NCBI GenBank assembly: GCA_044868005.1
Contig: JBIOVX010000211.1
Coordinates: 34,776-98,775 of the forward strand
Length of the DNA: 64,000 bases
Origin: DATARR01 sp044868005
Lineage (GTDB): Bacteria; Acidobacteriota; Thermoanaerobaculia; Multivoradales; UBA5704
Reading direction: 5' to 3'
Position numbers and translations under genes: made by a program. Below the pieces are notes generated by a model. The model made no database searches, was not told the DNA's origin, and worked only from the letters and a program-made list of their open reading frames with translations. Shown one piece after another: positions 57,482-64,000 of this stretch; the first letter of the stretch is position 1, and each line of letters opens with the position of its first letter.

Positions 57482-58230
57482 GAGGCCGTTCCGCGGCAGG
57501 ACGGCCGCTCTGGGCGCTCGCCCTCCTCGGCGCACTCTTCACGGCCTGCTCGTCGCCCTCGCCGCCTTCGGTGGACGAGATCGTCGCCGCGCATCTCGCG
57601 GCCCGCGGGGGCAAGGACCGGCTCCAGGCGCTGCATTCGATCCGTGAGACCGGAACGATGACCGCGAGCGACGGGCGGTCCGCACACGTCGTCCGCGAGA
57701 TCCAGCGCCCGGGGCTCTTCCGGCTCGAGTTTTCCTACCAGGGAACCACGAGCGTCTTCGCGAACGATGGCAAGGCCGGCTGGCAGATCGCGCCCCTGCA
57801 GGGCCAGTTCGAGCCCCAGGCGATGCCGCCTGAGGCCGACGCGGCGGGAGGAGCCGACCAGCGTGACATCGAGGGGCCGCTCGTCGACTGGAGGAAGAAG
57901 GGGCATGTCGTCGAGCTCGCCGGACGCGAATCGATCGCCGGCGCGGAGGTCGACAAGCTCAAAGTGGTGCTCCGAGGCGGTGTGGTGCGCTACGACTACG
58001 TGGACGTCGCGTCGCACATGATCGTGCGTTCCGACGTCCCGCGGTTGGTCCGGGGGCATCGCGTGGAGCTGCAGAGCACCTTCTCGGACTTCCGGAAGGT
58101 CTCCGGAATCGTCTTCCCCCACCTCCTCGAAATCCACGTCAAGGACCGGCCGCAGATCCTGACGATCGTCGTCGAGCGGATCGAGCTCAACCCGGAGCTC
58201 GACCCGGCGAGCTTCCAGATGCCGCGCTAG
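57478..58230 (+). CDS. Lipoprotein with LolA-like fold
   Basis: 250 residues. Lipobox 'LALLGALFTACSS' with Cys24 as the lipidation site. 'PSVDEIVAAHLAARGGKDRL', 'GTMTASDGRSAHVVREIQRP' and 'LFRLEFSYQGTTSVFANDGK' resemble outer-membrane lipoprotein-sorting (LolA/LppX-like) proteins, and 'GVVRYDYVDVASHMIVRSDV' is typical of that group. It probably binds a lipid at the periplasmic side. Coupled to the secreted protein upstream. Confidence 0.82.
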   Translation: MRGRSAAGRPLWALALLGALFTACSSPSPPSVDEIVAAHLAARGGKDRLQALHSIRETGTMTASDGRSAHVVREIQRPGLFRLEFSYQGTTSVFANDGKAGWQIAPLQGQFEPQAMPPEADAAGGADQRDIEGPLVDWRKKGHVVELAGRESIAGAEVDKLKVVLRGGVVRYDYVDVASHMIVRSDVPRLVRGHRVELQSTFSDFRKVSGIVFPHLLEIHVKDRPQILTIVVERIELNPELDPASFQMPR

Positions 58231-58296
58231 CAGCGAAGCCTCATCCGAGGCTCCCGGCGACATCGTATTCAAAGGGAACTCTCTAAGGAGGATCTC

Positions 58297-58770
58297 ATGG
58301 CCCGCCACCCCGACGACATCGTGACAAGCATCCTTTCCCTGGACCTCGCGCCGATCAAGGCGAAGCTGATGGATGACCGGGAGGGAGAAGGATGGTCTCC
58401 CTCCTATGCGGACGCGATCGAGACGCAGTACCGGCAGTTTCTGATCCTCTCGGCCCGGCATCCCGACCGGCCGATCGTTCCGACGAAGGCTATCGACGCC
58501 TTCTGGCACTCCCACATCCTGGACACGCGCAAGTACGCTGAGGACTGCGAGCGGTGCTTCGGCTACTTCCTGCACCACTTCCCCTATTTCGGCATGCGCG
58601 GCGAGCAGGACGCCCGGGATCTGCAGGCGGCGTTCGCGGCCACCCTGGATCTCGCCGCGGCGGAGTTTGGCGAGGATCTCTGGCTCGATCCCATCGTCAC
58701 GCAGTGCCAGATCGTCACGCAGTGCCAGATCGTTACGCAATGCAGAATCGAGACGAGACCGGTCTCTTGA
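58297..58770 (+). CDS. Glycine-rich-domain-protein-like (GRDP) protein
   Basis: 157 residues. 'AIDAFWHSHILDTRKYAEDC' and 'CFGYFLHHFPYFGMRGEQDA' match the conserved His/Trp motif of GRDP-like proteins. An AAGGAGG ribosome site precedes ATG 58297. The last ~25 residues are three hexapeptides (I-V-T-Q-C-Q) from an 18-nt repeat, so the C-terminus is unusual and Cys rich. Function of the family in bacteria is unknown. Confidence 0.82.
   Translation: MARHPDDIVTSILSLDLAPIKAKLMDDREGEGWSPSYADAIETQYRQFLILSARHPDRPIVPTKAIDAFWHSHILDTRKYAEDCERCFGYFLHHFPYFGMRGEQDARDLQAAFAATLDLAAAEFGEDLWLDPIVTQCQIVTQCQIVTQCRIETRPVS
58693..58746 (+). repeat. Three 18-nt units at the GRDP gene 3' end
   Basis: ATCGTCACGCAGTGCCAG occurs twice exactly (58693-58710, 58711-58728) and once with changes (58729-58746), encoding I-V-T-Q-C-(Q/R) three times. 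Confidence 0.95.
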
Positions 58771-58771
58771 G

Positions 58772-58845
58772 TCAATCTCCGCCCCGCCGCTCGCGGCGCA
58801 GGTAGAGGGCGGGCACGCGCACGAGATCCACCGTCAGGCCTTTTG
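58772..58845 (-). pseudogene. Remnant of the 3' end of a Cys-finger/TPR gene
   Basis: The minus-strand frame ends 'LTVDLVRVPALYLRRERRGG', nearly the same as the C-terminus of the TPR protein at 62097 ('LTVDLVRELALYLRRERRG'). DNA identity is high over about 70 nt and then stops. It is the leftover end of a second copy of that gene. The neighbouring 58846-59197 holds no supportable gene. Confidence 0.8.
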
Positions 58846-59197
58846 TGGCCGGATAGGCGCTTTCATCCGTCCGCTGACAGCTTTTCGGTTTCTCAGGGCT
58901 TCGCTCCCAGGAGAGGTATGTCCACGATACGGATTTCCTACCGAAAGCCGCCATCCGCAGCCAGTCCCTAAGCCGGCCGAGGAGCGTCAACCGCACGATT
59001 CGAAGTCTCCTTGGGCGAATTGCAGGCGACCTCGAATGGATTGTTCCTTCTATCTTCTCCAATCACCTGAAACCTAATCCAGCCGATGGAGTTGCGGTGC
59101 GAGTGGATCGTGCTGTACGTCAAGCCCAAAGTACCGTGAAACGTGTTAGAGGTATCGCAGCTCGCCGCCGCCGGTGAGAAATTAGACCGGCGAAGGA

Positions 59198-60013
59198 CTA
59201 GTATCTATCCGGTGTGTCTCCCGTCACTTCCGTTCCGTCTCCCGCAGAATTCTGCTCCCTTGGGACCAGGTTTCGCCTGGCGTCTGAAGCCCGGCCCAGA
59301 ATATACCCGGACAATCCACCCAAAAGAGCAGCCAACTCCCGGCCCTCCAAAGTCCCAATGATTCCGAACAGGATGATCGCGATGACAATCAGAAAGAGCG
59401 TTACGAACTGCATGCCCATCTCACCCGAAAAAATCGTGGTAGCAATGTTCTGCTTGTTAGCGATCCAGTAGAATCCAAGAATGACTGCGAATACCAGCGC
59501 ACTGAAGGCTACGGCAACATAGATCCGGAACTGATTTACATCACGCGCATTATCAAAGAGTGACGCAATTCGCTGTTCTAATGCAAACAGTTCTCGTTTT
59601 TTTCGCTCAGCCTCATCTCTTTTCGTCTTGATCAACGGCCTATTTTGCTCAATCGTTTTAAGATTACCCTCAAATACCTCAATCTGACCGTCGAGGTACC
59701 CCACGTAGTTAGTCGGGTCAGCGGCATTCTTCTTTTCATTCTCCAAATTAACTCGAGTGTCTCGGAGCTGTTTCCGGAGTTCAGATTCCGACGGCAGACC
59801 TCGAATTTCGGCCTCGCGTTCATCTATCTCGCGTTCTAGCTGTCGTATATCCTCGACGATGGTTTCGCGTTTCTCGAAAAGCGGCCTAAAGTCCTGAACC
59901 TCTTTCAAGTCCACGCCCTGGGATAACGGAACCGCCACTGGCGGATTGCTTTGACCCAGAACTGGAACGCTGGCAAGCGCCACAAAGGCGAATATTCGAA
60001 CGAGACGACTCAT
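59198..60013 (-). CDS. Secreted/membrane coiled-coil protein
   Basis: 271 residues. Signal peptide 'IFAFVALASVPVLGQ' at the N-terminus, then about 100 residues of coiled coil ('VEDIRQLEREIDEREAEIRG'), and two membrane helices near 165-185 and 205-225. AGAGGAG precedes ATG 60013. GC content is lower than the surrounding genes, suggesting recent acquisition. No family recognised. Confidence 0.68.
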   Translation of the reverse strand: MSRLVRIFAFVALASVPVLGQSNPPVAVPLSQGVDLKEVQDFRPLFEKRETIVEDIRQLEREIDEREAEIRGLPSESELRKQLRDTRVNLENEKKNAADPTNYVGYLDGQIEVFEGNLKTIEQNRPLIKTKRDEAERKKRELFALEQRIASLFDNARDVNQFRIYVAVAFSALVFAVILGFYWIANKQNIATTIFSGEMGMQFVTLFLIVIAIILFGIIGTLEGRELAALLGGLSGYILGRASDARRNLVPREQNSAGDGTEVTGDTPDRY

Positions 60014-60516
60014 GCTTTAAGCTCCTCTGGCCCCAGGAGAGTTCCGCACCGGTCTCGCGACCGCCGGCCCCTCGCAATTGGTCGTTCAGATCGAGAAGAC
60101 GGACGCATCCCGGTTTTTCCTTCCCGAGTGGCGTACTTGCTAGAGGCACACCGGCTGAGACGTAGCCGCGTAGCAGGCGCGCAATCGCTGCTGACGGGAG
60201 AGCCTGCGGTGGGCTACTGGTTCGACGCCGCCCGGCGCCGGGGAGAGAAATTCGATCGTATGCGCCACGCGGAGCAGGAAATCCTGGTCCTCTCGCCGCT
60301 GCCGTGCTGGAAGCATCTCAGCAAGAAGGTGGCCAGAATATGACGGCATTCTCGAGCGCTTATGGCCTCTGCCTCAAGTGGTGCGGCGGGCGCTCGCCTG
60401 AACAAGAGGTCATGTGAATCTGGGCGCCGGAAAGCGAATTGCCAGCCTCATTCGCCCGCCCTCGGGTTTTCCTGGCCAATGCATGAGGAAAGGTGGACGC
60501 GACCGTATCCTGGGGC
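60014..60516. other. Gene-poor stretch
   Basis: Short frames only. A frame ending 'LSPLPCWKHLSKKVARI' (to 60343) might be a degraded gene end, but nothing supports a start or a family. No RNA gene or array was seen. Confidence 0.4.
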
Positions 60517-61068
60517 TCAGGCCTTTGGCGTTTCGGGGCTCGCCGGGGTGGCCGCGGCCGGGCGGACACGCTTGGCGTAGAGCGCTTCCTGATTGGACTT
60601 GCCTTCGCGGACGAGGCGCAGACGGCCACCTTCGCGCAGGCGGCGGAGGGTGACGGAGACGTCGCGGGCCTTGAGCGGCCGTTGCAGCTTGTCGCGGTAG
60701 CGTCGGTTCGCCTCCGCGGCGATCTGCGTGGCTCCGAAGTTGGCGCCGTCCTCCATCTGTTCTACCACCCTCGCCACGAGCTTGGACGTCTGGATCTCCT
60801 TGCCGGCGAGATCGCTGTCGTCGTCCGCTGCTTTCCGGACCGGGGGAGGCGGCGCCGTCGCTTCCCCGGCCAATTCCGCCGCGGTGAGCGCTGTCCCTTT
60901 GAACGCCTCGAAGTGCTCGGTCACCCGCTTGAGCTCGGCGAGATGAAAGGCGTTCTGCTCACGGTGGTGGATCTCCTGCTGAGCGTGATGGTCCGCCTGC
61001 TCACGGTGGAAGGCGATCCGCTTTTCCAGCTTCTCCAGGACTTCGGCGACGGAATAGGCTGTGCTCAT
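60517..61068 (-). CDS. Hypothetical coiled-coil/winged-helix-like protein
   Basis: 183 residues. The N-terminal half is a His/Glu/Gln-rich coiled coil ('FHREQADHHAQQEIHHREQN'). The C-terminal half, 'FGATQIAAEANRRYRDKLQR' then 'DVSVTLRRLREGGRLRLVRE', looks like a winged-helix DNA-binding domain. AAGGAGGA precedes ATG 61068. Immediately upstream lies the 21-nt array (61096-61940), which this protein might bind; that is a guess. Confidence 0.65.
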   Translation of the reverse strand: MSTAYSVAEVLEKLEKRIAFHREQADHHAQQEIHHREQNAFHLAELKRVTEHFEAFKGTALTAAELAGEATAPPPPVRKAADDDSDLAGKEIQTSKLVARVVEQMEDGANFGATQIAAEANRRYRDKLQRPLKARDVSVTLRRLREGGRLRLVREGKSNQEALYAKRVRPAAATPASPETPKA

Positions 61069-61095
61069 CCCTCTTCCTCCTTACCGCGCCGCGAG

Positions 61096-61940
61096 CTTGC
61101 GACAACTCGCGACAGCGACAGCTTATCCTGCGACAGATCCTCCGGACTTGCGACTCTACCAGGGGACCAAGAACAAAGTCCCGGGAGTTTGAAAAAGATG
61201 AGCTCATCTTGCGACAGAACCGGCTCATCCTCCTTCCGTGCGGAGAGGAACTGACGCGAGTTTGCCGGAGGAAGGCTCCCGACAAGAGGATCTTGCGGCA
61301 AAGCGGGTCTAAGGTGCCGCGAAGTGCCTCGGAGTTGCCGCAAGAGCGCGACGCTCAGTTGCAAGACGGATTCCCTTGCGGCTGTCTGCCGCGAGCAGGT
61401 CGCAAGGCGCCGCGAATTTGCCGCAAGGCTCGCGGCAAGCGCCGCAAGTCGAGCTTCTCTCGCGACAGATCTGATACAAACTGCCGCGAGCCGGATCGAG
61501 CTTGCCGCAAGATCGCCTCCTCATGCCGCGAAGCGCCGCAAGTTCGAGACGAGCTTGCGGCATCTTGCGGCAAGGGGAGGAGATTCTGCCGCAGACTCGC
61601 GGCACTTCGCGGCAACATCCGGAGACCGAGCCGCAAAGCGCCGCGATATCGCGACTACTCGCGTCAGCAACGGAATGAAACCGCGGCGTCTTGCGGCAAT
61701 GTCACGACACTTTGCGGCAGAAGGAGCAGGCCTCGCGGCAACTCGCGTCCGTCTTCTTCCAGCCTCTCGGGAGTATTTCCGGCGCGAGGAGACCTTGCGG
61801 CAACTTCCCGGGACTTTGCGGCTACGCGAGCTGATCTTGCGACAAAGTCTGCAGACATTGTCGCGAGATGAGCTCATCTCGCGGCAGTCCGGCGGGCTGT
61901 GCGGCAGCGGACCGAGGACTCGCGACAGCTCGCGACAGCG
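61096..61940. repeat. 21-nt-phased GCGRCA/TGYCGC array
   Basis: GCGGCA, GCGACA and their complements recur for ~845 nt with spacings that are almost always 10, 11 or 21 nt. Between 61557 and 61734 they fall at about 61557, 61567, 61588, 61599, 61609, 61630, 61640, 61651, 61661, 61682, 61692, 61703, 61713 and 61734. Several full 21-nt units are near-copies (CTTGCGGCA / CTCGCGGCA type). It has open frames on both strands, as expected of a 21-nt repeat. The sequence differs from the 32.6-kb array but the period is the same. Confidence 0.85.
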
Positions 61941-61969
61941 GAGAGACGATGTGGGCCAGGCCTGAAGAA

Positions 61970-62001
61970 GGGCGGCCACATAGGGCCGCCCCTACAGATC
62001 C
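61970..62001. repeat. GGGCGGCC palindrome, left copy
   Basis: GGGCGGCC (61970-61977), ACATAG loop, GGCCGCCC (61984-61991), CTACAGATC. It is the exact reverse complement of the copy at 62043-62072. Confidence 0.9.
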
Positions 62002-62042
62002 GTCGAGGTGAAACACACCGAATCTGGATCGACCACAGAACG

Positions 62043-62079
62043 ATCTGTAGGGGCGGCCCTATGTGGCCGCCCGGTTTTT
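62043..62079. repeat. GGGCGGCC palindrome with T-run, right copy
   Basis: ATCTGTAGGGGCGGCC (to 62058), CTATGT, GGCCGCCC (62065-62072), GG and TTTTT. It would terminate rightward transcription. It lies 3' of the minus-strand TPR gene and is nearly identical to the hslVU terminator. Confidence 0.88.
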
Positions 62080-62096
62080 CTGGCCCACGCGCCTTC

Positions 62097-63392
62097 TCAT
62101 CCCCGCCGCTCGCGACGCAGGTAGAGGGCCAGCTCGCGCACGAGATCCACCGTCAGGCGCTCCTCTTCGCAGGCCTTCTGGAACATGAGGAGGGCGACGA
62201 GTGCCTCGCGGTGGACGTCGCGCGACTCGAAGACCGGCACGATCTCGGTCGCCAGCCGCTTCAGCTCGCCGGCGCAGCCCTCCTGCGCGTAGAGCCGGGC
62301 GAGATCGAGGGAGACGAGCGCCGCGTCGTAGCCCATGCGGCGCTCCAGGAACTCCTGCTGGACCTCGCGGAAGGCGGCCTCCGCCGGGCCGAGCCTGCCG
62401 AGGCCGAAATCGATGAGGCCTTCGGTCCAGCGCAGCCGAAGCAGATCCAGCGGCTGCGCGGATTCCAGGTAGAGATCCCGCAGGTCCGGCAGGAAGGCCT
62501 CCGCTTCCCCGAACCGCTCAGCCAGGACAAGATCGACGAGCAGGTTGTAGCGCGCGCAGTTGTAGAGGCGCGGCTCGCGAAAGCGGTCGAGCTCCATTAC
62601 AACCTGGCGCAGCAGCTCGATCGCTCCGTCCAGATCTCCTCTCTCCTCGCGGATTTTGGCCTTCTTGAGCAGCGACTTGCCGATCCCATGCTCCTCCCCC
62701 GCCTCACGGTAGAGCGCGAGGGCTTCGTCGACCAAGGTCAATGCCTCGTCGAGCCGTCTTTGGGCCCTCCGCAGCGAGCTTTTCAAGTCCAGCACCTCGG
62801 CCTGGATCTCGGCGTTGCCCCGCGTGCCGCGGGCGAGGCAACCCTCGGCCTTGAGGAAGGCGTCGTCCGCGCTGCGCAGCTCGCCGAGCACCCGGCGGGC
62901 GTTGCCGAGATAGGCGAAGCAGCGGGCGCGCAGGTCCATGATCCAGTTCGTGTCGTAAGCCGCGCCGAGACGGCGCACGATCCGTAACGCCAGGTTGGCC
63001 AGCTCCACGGCCCTGGCCGGATCGGCGAACGCCGCCTCTTTGCTCTTCCTGAGGAGGAGTTGGCAAAAACCCCAGATATGAAGCTCCTCGTTCTGCTCGG
63101 CCTCCCGAAGCTGCTCGGCGTAGGGAAGCTCCGCCAACTGCTGCCAGAGCTCCGGCGCCCGCCGGCCTTCTACGACGGCCACCTCTTCGTCCCAGTGGCC
63201 CACCTCCTCCTGGAGCCGCAGGATCTCCTCGTGGAGCTGCCGGCAGGCCGGGCAGCAAGCCAGGACGTGGGGAACCACCAGACGCAGCACGTCCTCGTGC
63301 TCCAGGACTCCCGCGAGCCACTTCGCCAGCGTCTCCAGCGGCGGGTGGGCCTCCTCCAGTACCGTCTCTTCCGGCCGAGCCAGATCACTCAT
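62097..63392 (-). CDS. Cys-finger/TPR protein
   Basis: 431 residues. N-terminal C-x2-C element in 'VPHVLACCPACRQLHEEILR' (about 41-60), then TPR-like helical repeats: 'AVELANLALRIVRRLGAAYD', 'RARCFAYLGNARRVLGELRS', 'ALTLVDEALALYREAGEEHG', 'AIELLRQVVMELDRFREPRL' and 'LARLYAQEGCAGELKRLATE'. The finger resembles zinc anti-sigma domains. The window contains a short N-terminal relative (23082) and a 3' remnant (58772), so this is a multi-copy family. AAGGAGGTAACT precedes ATG, a very strong ribosome site. Confidence 0.78.
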   Translation of the reverse strand: MSDLARPEETVLEEAHPPLETLAKWLAGVLEHEDVLRLVVPHVLACCPACRQLHEEILRLQEEVGHWDEEVAVVEGRRAPELWQQLAELPYAEQLREAEQNEELHIWGFCQLLLRKSKEAAFADPARAVELANLALRIVRRLGAAYDTNWIMDLRARCFAYLGNARRVLGELRSADDAFLKAEGCLARGTRGNAEIQAEVLDLKSSLRRAQRRLDEALTLVDEALALYREAGEEHGIGKSLLKKAKIREERGDLDGAIELLRQVVMELDRFREPRLYNCARYNLLVDLVLAERFGEAEAFLPDLRDLYLESAQPLDLLRLRWTEGLIDFGLGRLGPAEAAFREVQQEFLERRMGYDAALVSLDLARLYAQEGCAGELKRLATEIVPVFESRDVHREALVALLMFQKACEEERLTVDLVRELALYLRRERRG

Positions 63393-63455
63393 CTAGTTAC
63401 CTCCTTCAACAACATAGTTACCGCAGAGGGCTCTTTCGTGACACCCGGAAAGAAG

Positions 63456-63484
63456 AAAAGGGCCGGAGGGTCAACCCCCGGCCC
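63456..63484 (-). terminator. Terminator of the small secreted protein gene
   Basis: On the minus strand CCG-rich stem GGGCCGG (plus 63478-63484) pairs with CCGGCCC (plus 63460-63466) and is followed by TTTT (plus AAAA 63456-63459). It also separates the gene from the TPR gene downstream. Confidence 0.8.
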
Positions 63485-63501
63485 CTCCGTGCGGCTTGGT
63501 T

Positions 63502-63783
63502 CTACCCGTTGGGATCGATGGTGATGCCTTCGTCGTCGCCCTGCTGGCCGGCTTGGCCGTCCGGATCGATCGACGGCCCCTCCTTGGCCATCTCCGGGCG
63601 CCAAAGGCTGTCGAGGAAGAGGCGCAGCCGGGAGAGGGCGCTCTCGCCGAAAACGGCAATCTTCCGCATCTCGCCTGCAGGCCTACGGGCTGCCTGAGCG
63701 CGGGCCGGCAGGCTGCCGAAGAGCAGGGCCGCCAGGAGGAGGAATACGGGAAAAGCACGGCGCTGATGAGAGCTCGTGGACAT
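63502..63783 (-). CDS. Small secreted protein
   Basis: 93 residues. Signal peptide 'RAFPVFLLLAALLFGSLPAR' (cleavage near Ala-Gln-Ala). The mature ~60 residues include 'IAVFGESALSRLRLFLDSLW' and an acidic Gly/Asp-rich tail. No family recognised. A minus-strand terminator follows at 63456-63484. Encoded just upstream of the TPR gene on the same strand. Confidence 0.7.
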   Translation of the reverse strand: MSTSSHQRRAFPVFLLLAALLFGSLPARAQAARRPAGEMRKIAVFGESALSRLRLFLDSLWRPEMAKEGPSIDPDGQAGQQGDDEGITIDPNG

Positions 63784-63960
63784 GAGCAGCTCCTTCAGAG
63801 GCGTGAGTCTCGGGAGCGGCGGGATTGCCGGCGGAGCCCCGCCTCTAAGAACAAGGTTGCTCTTAACGGTAAAAATGCGCTAGCGGGGAGGCACCCCGAA
63901 CCCCCTCCCTTCCCACCTCACCGGGAGAGGGGGAGTAAGAGAATTGTCGGAGGGTCGTAG

Positions 63961-63982
63961 CGGCGGCCCTACGTGGCCGCCG
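63961..63982. repeat. CGGCGGCC palindrome (dispersed family)
   Basis: CGGCGGCC (63961-63968), CTACGT, GGCCGCCG (63975-63982). Another member of the GGGCGGCC family, near the window end. The stretch 63898-63935 before it is a CCTCACC/GGGAGAGGG type repeat. Confidence 0.8.
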
Positions 63983-64000
63983 TCTGTTGGTGCGCGGAAC

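Noticed and set aside
61324..61965. 213-residue heptad frame across the second array as a real gene
   Set aside because: Several frames on both strands are equally open because of the 21-nt period and there is no start context or coupling, unlike the 32.6-kb case.

Overview
The window reads as a 64 kb piece of a high-GC chromosome, probably from an environmental, uncultivated Acidobacteriota-like bacterium (Thermoanaerobaculia-like is my best guess). That guess rests on the secreted protein at 39.3 kb, on the multi-copy Cys-finger/TPR protein family, and on the mix of trmFO-xerC-hslVU, HrpB, RhlE and molybdenum hydroxylase genes. Lineage is inference only; there is no rRNA gene here. Many genes overlap by 4 nt (ATGA or GTGA, and twice CTGA). 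At least eight start codons have a -10-like hexamer only 6-9 nt upstream, suggesting leaderless mRNAs. A second group of genes carries strong Shine-Dalgarno sequences.

Layout. 1-10.3 kb: a tightly overlapping catabolic operon with a molybdenum hydroxylase (FAD, 2Fe-2S and Mo subunits, the last split off to the far end), an amidase, FdrA, a DUF1116 protein, a GT-C-like membrane protein and a cyclase-family hydrolase. 10.3-13.6 kb: a Phd/PIN toxin-antitoxin pair running into hrpB. 13.6-20.1 kb: a one-polypeptide restriction-methylation enzyme, thymidine kinase, a DUF2203 protein, a HAD phosphatase, an A-type Fe-S carrier and YgfZ. 20.1-22.1 kb: a group II intron with its reverse transcriptase, inserted exactly at the start codon of an alpha/beta hydrolase gene. 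23-28 kb: small proteins and an AtuA-type/enoyl-CoA hydratase operon. 28-31 kb: decayed antitoxin, an SD-led 21-residue peptide gene, SDR and DHFR-like enzymes.

31.2-34.7 kb: a radical SAM enzyme followed, with a GTGA overlap, by a heptapeptide-repeat reading frame built on a strict 21-nt array, then YaiI and an RhlE-like helicase. 35.5-39 kb: a lower-GC island with an OLD-family ATPase/Toprim nuclease, an HTH protein and DUF2442. 39-43 kb: secreted protein, esterase, M23 peptidase, RelE module. 43.6-49.6 kb: trmFO, Tat-exported serine hydrolase, xerC, membrane protein, hslV, hslU. 49.6-54 kb: M20 peptidase, tRNA-Pro(CGG), B12-type radical SAM protein overlapping an antisense membrane-protein gene, ECF sigma factor. 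54-60 kb: TonB-like protein, decayed VapBC, DUF1697, secreted proteins, a GRDP-like protein. 61.1-61.95 kb: a second 21-nt-phased array, followed by a Cys-finger/TPR protein and a small secreted protein.

The strongest candidates for something new are the radical SAM/heptad-repeat pair, the SD-led KVKTNLKAG peptide, the two helically phased 21-nt arrays, the start-codon group II intron that brings its own ribosome binding site, and the FdrA-DUF1116-molybdenum hydroxylase operon.
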